A stretch of DNA of 64,000 bases from contig NZ_CABVMM010000013.1 in assembly GCF_902499555.1 (NCBI RefSeq), positions 99,653 through 163,652 on the forward strand, written 5' to 3'. This stretch comes from Mesonia oceanica. Lineage in GTDB: Bacteria > Bacteroidota > Bacteroidia > Flavobacteriales > Flavobacteriaceae. Below, piece after piece: positions 61,178-64,000 of this stretch. The notes below the pieces were generated by a model. The model was not told where the DNA came from and did not search any database. It saw only the letters and a program-made list of their open reading frames with translations. The translations under genes were made by a program, and so were the position numbers. The stretch's first letter is position 1. Each line of letters opens with the position of its first letter.

Positions 61178-64000
61178 ATGAAAAAAATATTACTCCTATT
61201 CACCCTATTTTTATATTCAACTATATTTTATAGTCAAAATTATAATATTGGAGAAGAACCTCTAATAAACACTTGCTCTGGTAGTTTTTACGACACAGGA
61301 GGTCCATCTGGTTTTACTATTTCTGAAGATATACAAATTACTACTATTTGTCCTGATACAGATATGAATATTCAACTAGTGTTTGATTCTTTTCTTACTT
61401 CAGGTAACGATATCCTTTATGTTTATGATGGAGACAATGTAAATGCTCCTTTAATTGATTCTTTTTCAGCATCTCAAAGTACTCCTTTCACAATTTCAGT
61501 AGGAGAACAGAACAGTACCGGATGTCTCACATTTGAGTATGTTCCAGATGGACAACCTTCTCCTTTACCAGGATGGGAAGCCGAAATTTCTTGCGTAGTG
61601 CCTTGTCAAAATATTGATCCTGCAATTACTTCTGTTAGTCCATCAGAATTAATAGATGACACCTATACAGTTGATGTTTTTGTAGAAATAAATTTTAATG
61701 CAGAAGTTATTTTTGAAAATAGTGACGAAAATGCAATATATTCTTGGGACTTTGGGGATGGAGATTCTGGAAATGGTTTAGAAGTAAGTCATACGTATTC
61801 CCAATTGGGAACATTTACCGTTGAACTAGAAGTAACAGATGCCAACAATTGTACATCAACTATTTCTATTCCTTTAGAGGTTATTTTTAATGAAAATGAA
61901 GGAGATTGTGTGATTACAACCATTAACCCTGATTTTGAAGAACCTGTAATACCTCAATCAGGTTGGCCTTCTTTTCAAAATGATAGTAATGTTCCTGGAT
62001 GGCAAACCACAGCCACAGATAGCACCATAGAAATTTGGCCTAACTCCAGTAATGGCGGCGCCATAAATGCCTATTCCGGTAATCAATATATAGAACTTAA
62101 TGCCAATGAAACATCTGGTGTTTACCAAGATTTCAATACGCCTATAGAAGGTACTCAGTTTTATTTTAGTTTTGCTCATGCTGCTAGAAACCAAGCCCCT
62201 TCTGGAGAAGATGTTGTAGGGGTTTTTGCCGGAGCTCCTAACGGAAATTTAACTTTAATTGCCCAATACTCTTCATCTGTCAATGAAGGTTGGGATGTAA
62301 AAGTGGGAACCTACATAGTTCCTACCGGTCAAACCTCCACTAGATTTGAGTTCAGGGCAATTTCTACTGCCTCTGGAAACAATACTGTCGGAAATTTTCT
62401 AGATGATATTCACTTTACTGCTAATTCAGGGATCATCACACAAGATCCCTATACTGTTTCTTGTACTAATACCATAACATTAGAAGCAATTGGTAGTGGT
62501 ATTTGGATTGCAGATCCCGATAATCCTTCACCCACTATCATTGAATCTCCAAATTCAGGAACAACAACCATAACTGGATTAAATAACTTAGGAGATTATA
62601 TTTACACTTGGACTAACGAATATTGTGAAGAGTCTATTACCATTCAAGTAATTGGAGGTGATTTATCATTAATCACAGACTCTATTGACATTCTTGGAAA
62701 TTGTGATAATGATGGAATTAATTCACAAACTTACGATCTTACCCAAACCATCACTCAATTTACTGAAAACCCTCAAGATTATAGCATTTCCTATTATGAA
62801 ACTGAAACTGGAGCACAAACAGAAAATAATAGTGAGCTTATAAATGATCCCGAAAACTATAGTTTTTCTAATGACACTCCATACTCTTTATACATTAGAA
62901 TAGAAGAAGATGATAATTGTTATCAAATTGCTGAAATTAATGCCATTATTTATACTGAACCTGAGATAGAAAATCTAAGTTCCCTACAAGACTGCTTTGA
63001 AAATTTAACGGATGCTTTTTATGATTTGGAAGAAAATACCGCTGCAATCTTGGGTAATCAGGACCCGGACAATTTTGAAGTGTCCTACCACACCACCCCA
63101 GAAAATGCAGAGAATGATATTGAAGATATTGCCGATACCCAAAACTATAACCCGGCTTCAGAAAATGAAACCATCTATGTTAGGATAGAAAATACGAACA
63201 ATACCGATTGCTATAACACCGGAAGTTTTGAGGTGAATACAACCCTCATCCGTATCGGCGATTTATCAAATAGTAATCTGGAGTCTTGCGATGGCGATAA
63301 TGATGGGGACGGTGAATTTGACCTGACACAGAACAATGCAGCGGCGCTTGACGGCCAGGAAGCCTCGGACTATACGGTGACCTATTACGATAGCCAGGCC
63401 TCTGCAGATGCCGGCCAGTCGGAGGCAATCCCCAACCCGACGAACTACTCCAATGTACTTTCGAACCCTCAGGAGGTCTTTGTGCGTGTGGAGAGCAACA
63501 ACAACAGCAACTGCTACGAGACGGGCAGCTTTTTTATCGAGAGCTTCGAGAGCGGTGCTGCCAATGAACCCAATGACCTATACCTTTGTGATAATGGCGT
63601 TTCGGGGAACACGGTAGACCTAACGGTGAACACCCCCGTTGTGCTTGGGGACCAGTCCCTGGATGATTTCAACATCCGTTACTACGAGACATTGGCCTCA
63701 GCAGATTTGGGTGGTGCCGGCATCACCAATACAACATCCTATGAACCTTTGGAGGACGGCCAGGAGATCTTTGTACGCATAGAGAACGCCGAACGCCCCA
63801 ACTGTTACAATACCACTGTTTTCGAGATCGAAGTGGCCACGGTAGTGATCGGTGAGGTAAGCGACAAGGAGGAATGCGACAACGGTAACACCGGAGAGGC
63901 TACCTTCGATCTGACGCAGAGCAATATAGAGGCTTTAGCAGGCCAGAGTGCAGGTTCTTATACGGTATCGTATTATGCGGGAGAGTCCTCCCTTGACAAT
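61178..64000 (+). CDS. Large secreted adhesin-like protein (CUB, PKD, tandem repeat domains), 3' end outside window
   Basis: The frame is open from the ATG at 61178 to the right edge (941 codons). A signal peptide (ends near FYSQ) precedes a CUB-like domain (about 25-140; NDILYVYDGDN), a PKD domain (about 160-240; YSWDFGDGDSG) and a galactose-binding-like region (about 245-418). From about residue 505, repeats of roughly 97 residues start with an acidic Cys motif and DLTQ-type stretch, at about 62701, 62995, 63288, 63588 and 63876. Such repeats are found in T9SS type B adhesins; the sorting domain would lie beyond the window. Base composition rises abruptly near 63290, within the frame. Confidence 0.85.
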   Translation, partial: MKKILLLFTLFLYSTIFYSQNYNIGEEPLINTCSGSFYDTGGPSGFTISEDIQITTICPDTDMNIQLVFDSFLTSGNDILYVYDGDNVNAPLIDSFSASQSTPFTISVGEQNSTGCLTFEYVPDGQPSPLPGWEAEISCVVPCQNIDPAITSVSPSELIDDTYTVDVFVEINFNAEVIFENSDENAIYSWDFGDGDSGNGLEVSHTYSQLGTFTVELEVTDANNCTSTISIPLEVIFNENEGDCVITTINPDFEEPVIPQSGWPSFQNDSNVPGWQTTATDSTIEIWPNSSNGGAINAYSGNQYIELNANETSGVYQDFNTPIEGTQFYFSFAHAARNQAPSGEDVVGVFAGAPNGNLTLIAQYSSSVNEGWDVKVGTYIVPTGQTSTRFEFRAISTASGNNTVGNFLDDIHFTANSGIITQDPYTVSCTNTITLEAIGSGIWIADPDNPSPTIIESPNSGTTTITGLNNLGDYIYTWTNEYCEESITIQVIGGDLSLITDSIDILGNCDNDGINSQTYDLTQTITQFTENPQDYSISYYETETGAQTENNSELINDPENYSFSNDTPYSLYIRIEEDDNCYQIAEINAIIYTEPEIENLSSLQDCFENLTDAFYDLEENTAAILGNQDPDNFEVSYHTTPENAENDIEDIADTQNYNPASENETIYVRIENTNNTDCYNTGSFEVNTTLIRIGDLSNSNLESCDGDNDGDGEFDLTQNNAAALDGQEASDYTVTYYDSQASADAGQSEAIPNPTNYSNVLSNPQEVFVRVESNNNSNCYETGSFFIESFESGAANEPNDLYLCDNGVSGNTVDLTVNTPVVLGDQSLDDFNIRYYETLASADLGGAGITNTTSYEPLEDGQEIFVRIENAERPNCYNTTVFEIEVATVVIGEVSDKEECDNGNTGEATFDLTQSNIEALAGQSAGSYTVSYYAGESSLDN

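Noticed and set aside
63246..63617. Short frames on both strands in the GC-rich end
   Set aside because: Spurious frames expected when GC rises; the long adhesin frame runs through them.
63290..64000. Assembly chimera at the GC step
   Set aside because: Not excluded, but the frame and repeat pattern continue across the step, so I keep it as a biological mosaic to be tested.

Overview
The window is chromosomal DNA from a member of the Bacteroidetes, almost certainly a marine-type Flavobacteriaceae; I do not assign a genus. The evidence is the AT-rich base composition, TAnnTTTG-type -7 promoter boxes upstream of many genes, a SprE/PorW gliding and secretion lipoprotein, a type IX secretion (T9SS) C-terminal sorting domain, DUF4292 and DUF5687 proteins, an atp operon without atpD and atpC, and the acpP-fabF-rnc-(IPExxxVDY)-pyk gene order. 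No rRNA, CRISPR array, transposase, integrase or prophage gene is visible. One tRNA-Ala(GGC) is present.

Layout. 1-1309: 3' part of penicillin-binding protein 1C. 1381-7711: a complete RND efflux operon (GbsR/MarR-type regulator, membrane fusion lipoprotein, AcrB-like pump, TolC-like lipoprotein) with a perfect operator-like inverted repeat and a terminator. 7725-14931: CYTH protein, MscS channel, ohrR and ohr, MltF-type lytic transglycosylase, a short-chain NAD(P)-binding protein, dinB and a small membrane protein. 15101-19462: acpP-fabF-rnc-IPExxxVDY-pyk on the minus strand. 19560-24802: purN, RNase HI, an OmpW-like porin, a PfkB sugar kinase and purF. 24827-36528: Mn-type SOD, an AddA/AddB-like helicase-nuclease pair separated by kbl and an OmpA protein, an alpha/beta hydrolase and a CPA-type antiporter. 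36576-43353: tRNA-Ala, an intergenic inverted-repeat element, and an envelope cluster on the minus strand (flippase, dut, nucleotidyltransferase, TPR protein, DUF4292 lipoprotein, EnvC-like protein). 43419-52588: the ATP synthase operon (atpB E F H A G) preceded by two small membrane proteins, a bactofilin and sprE. 52697-55974: a PadR-controlled ABC export locus. 56039-57091: a PaaE-like ferredoxin reductase. 57377-64000: two large secreted proteins, the second cut by the window edge.

How the parts connect. Much of the window is envelope biology: wall synthesis and turnover (PBP1C, MltF, EnvC-like), efflux, mechanosensing, surface-polymer export, and SprE, a component needed for T9SS and gliding. 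The two large proteins at the right end look like T9SS cargo or adhesins.

Most unusual signals. (1) Seven tandem copies of a 52/53-bp unit sit exactly at the 3' end of atpG, between its stop codon and the operon terminator. The array is flanked by direct repeats of AAAGCTTC, and the codons on its far side read as the apparent ancestral atpG tail, so the array looks inserted into, or expanded within, the last codons of an essential gene. Its copies also show a period-4 higher-order pattern. (2) The adhesin gene at the right edge changes sharply from AT-rich to GC-rich DNA at a repeat-module boundary near 63290 without losing frame, which suggests a mosaic gene with a horizontally acquired half. 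(3) Terminator-like and plain hairpins lie between atp genes, and operator-like palindromes overlap or abut the promoters of the GbsR-type, Ohr and PadR loci.
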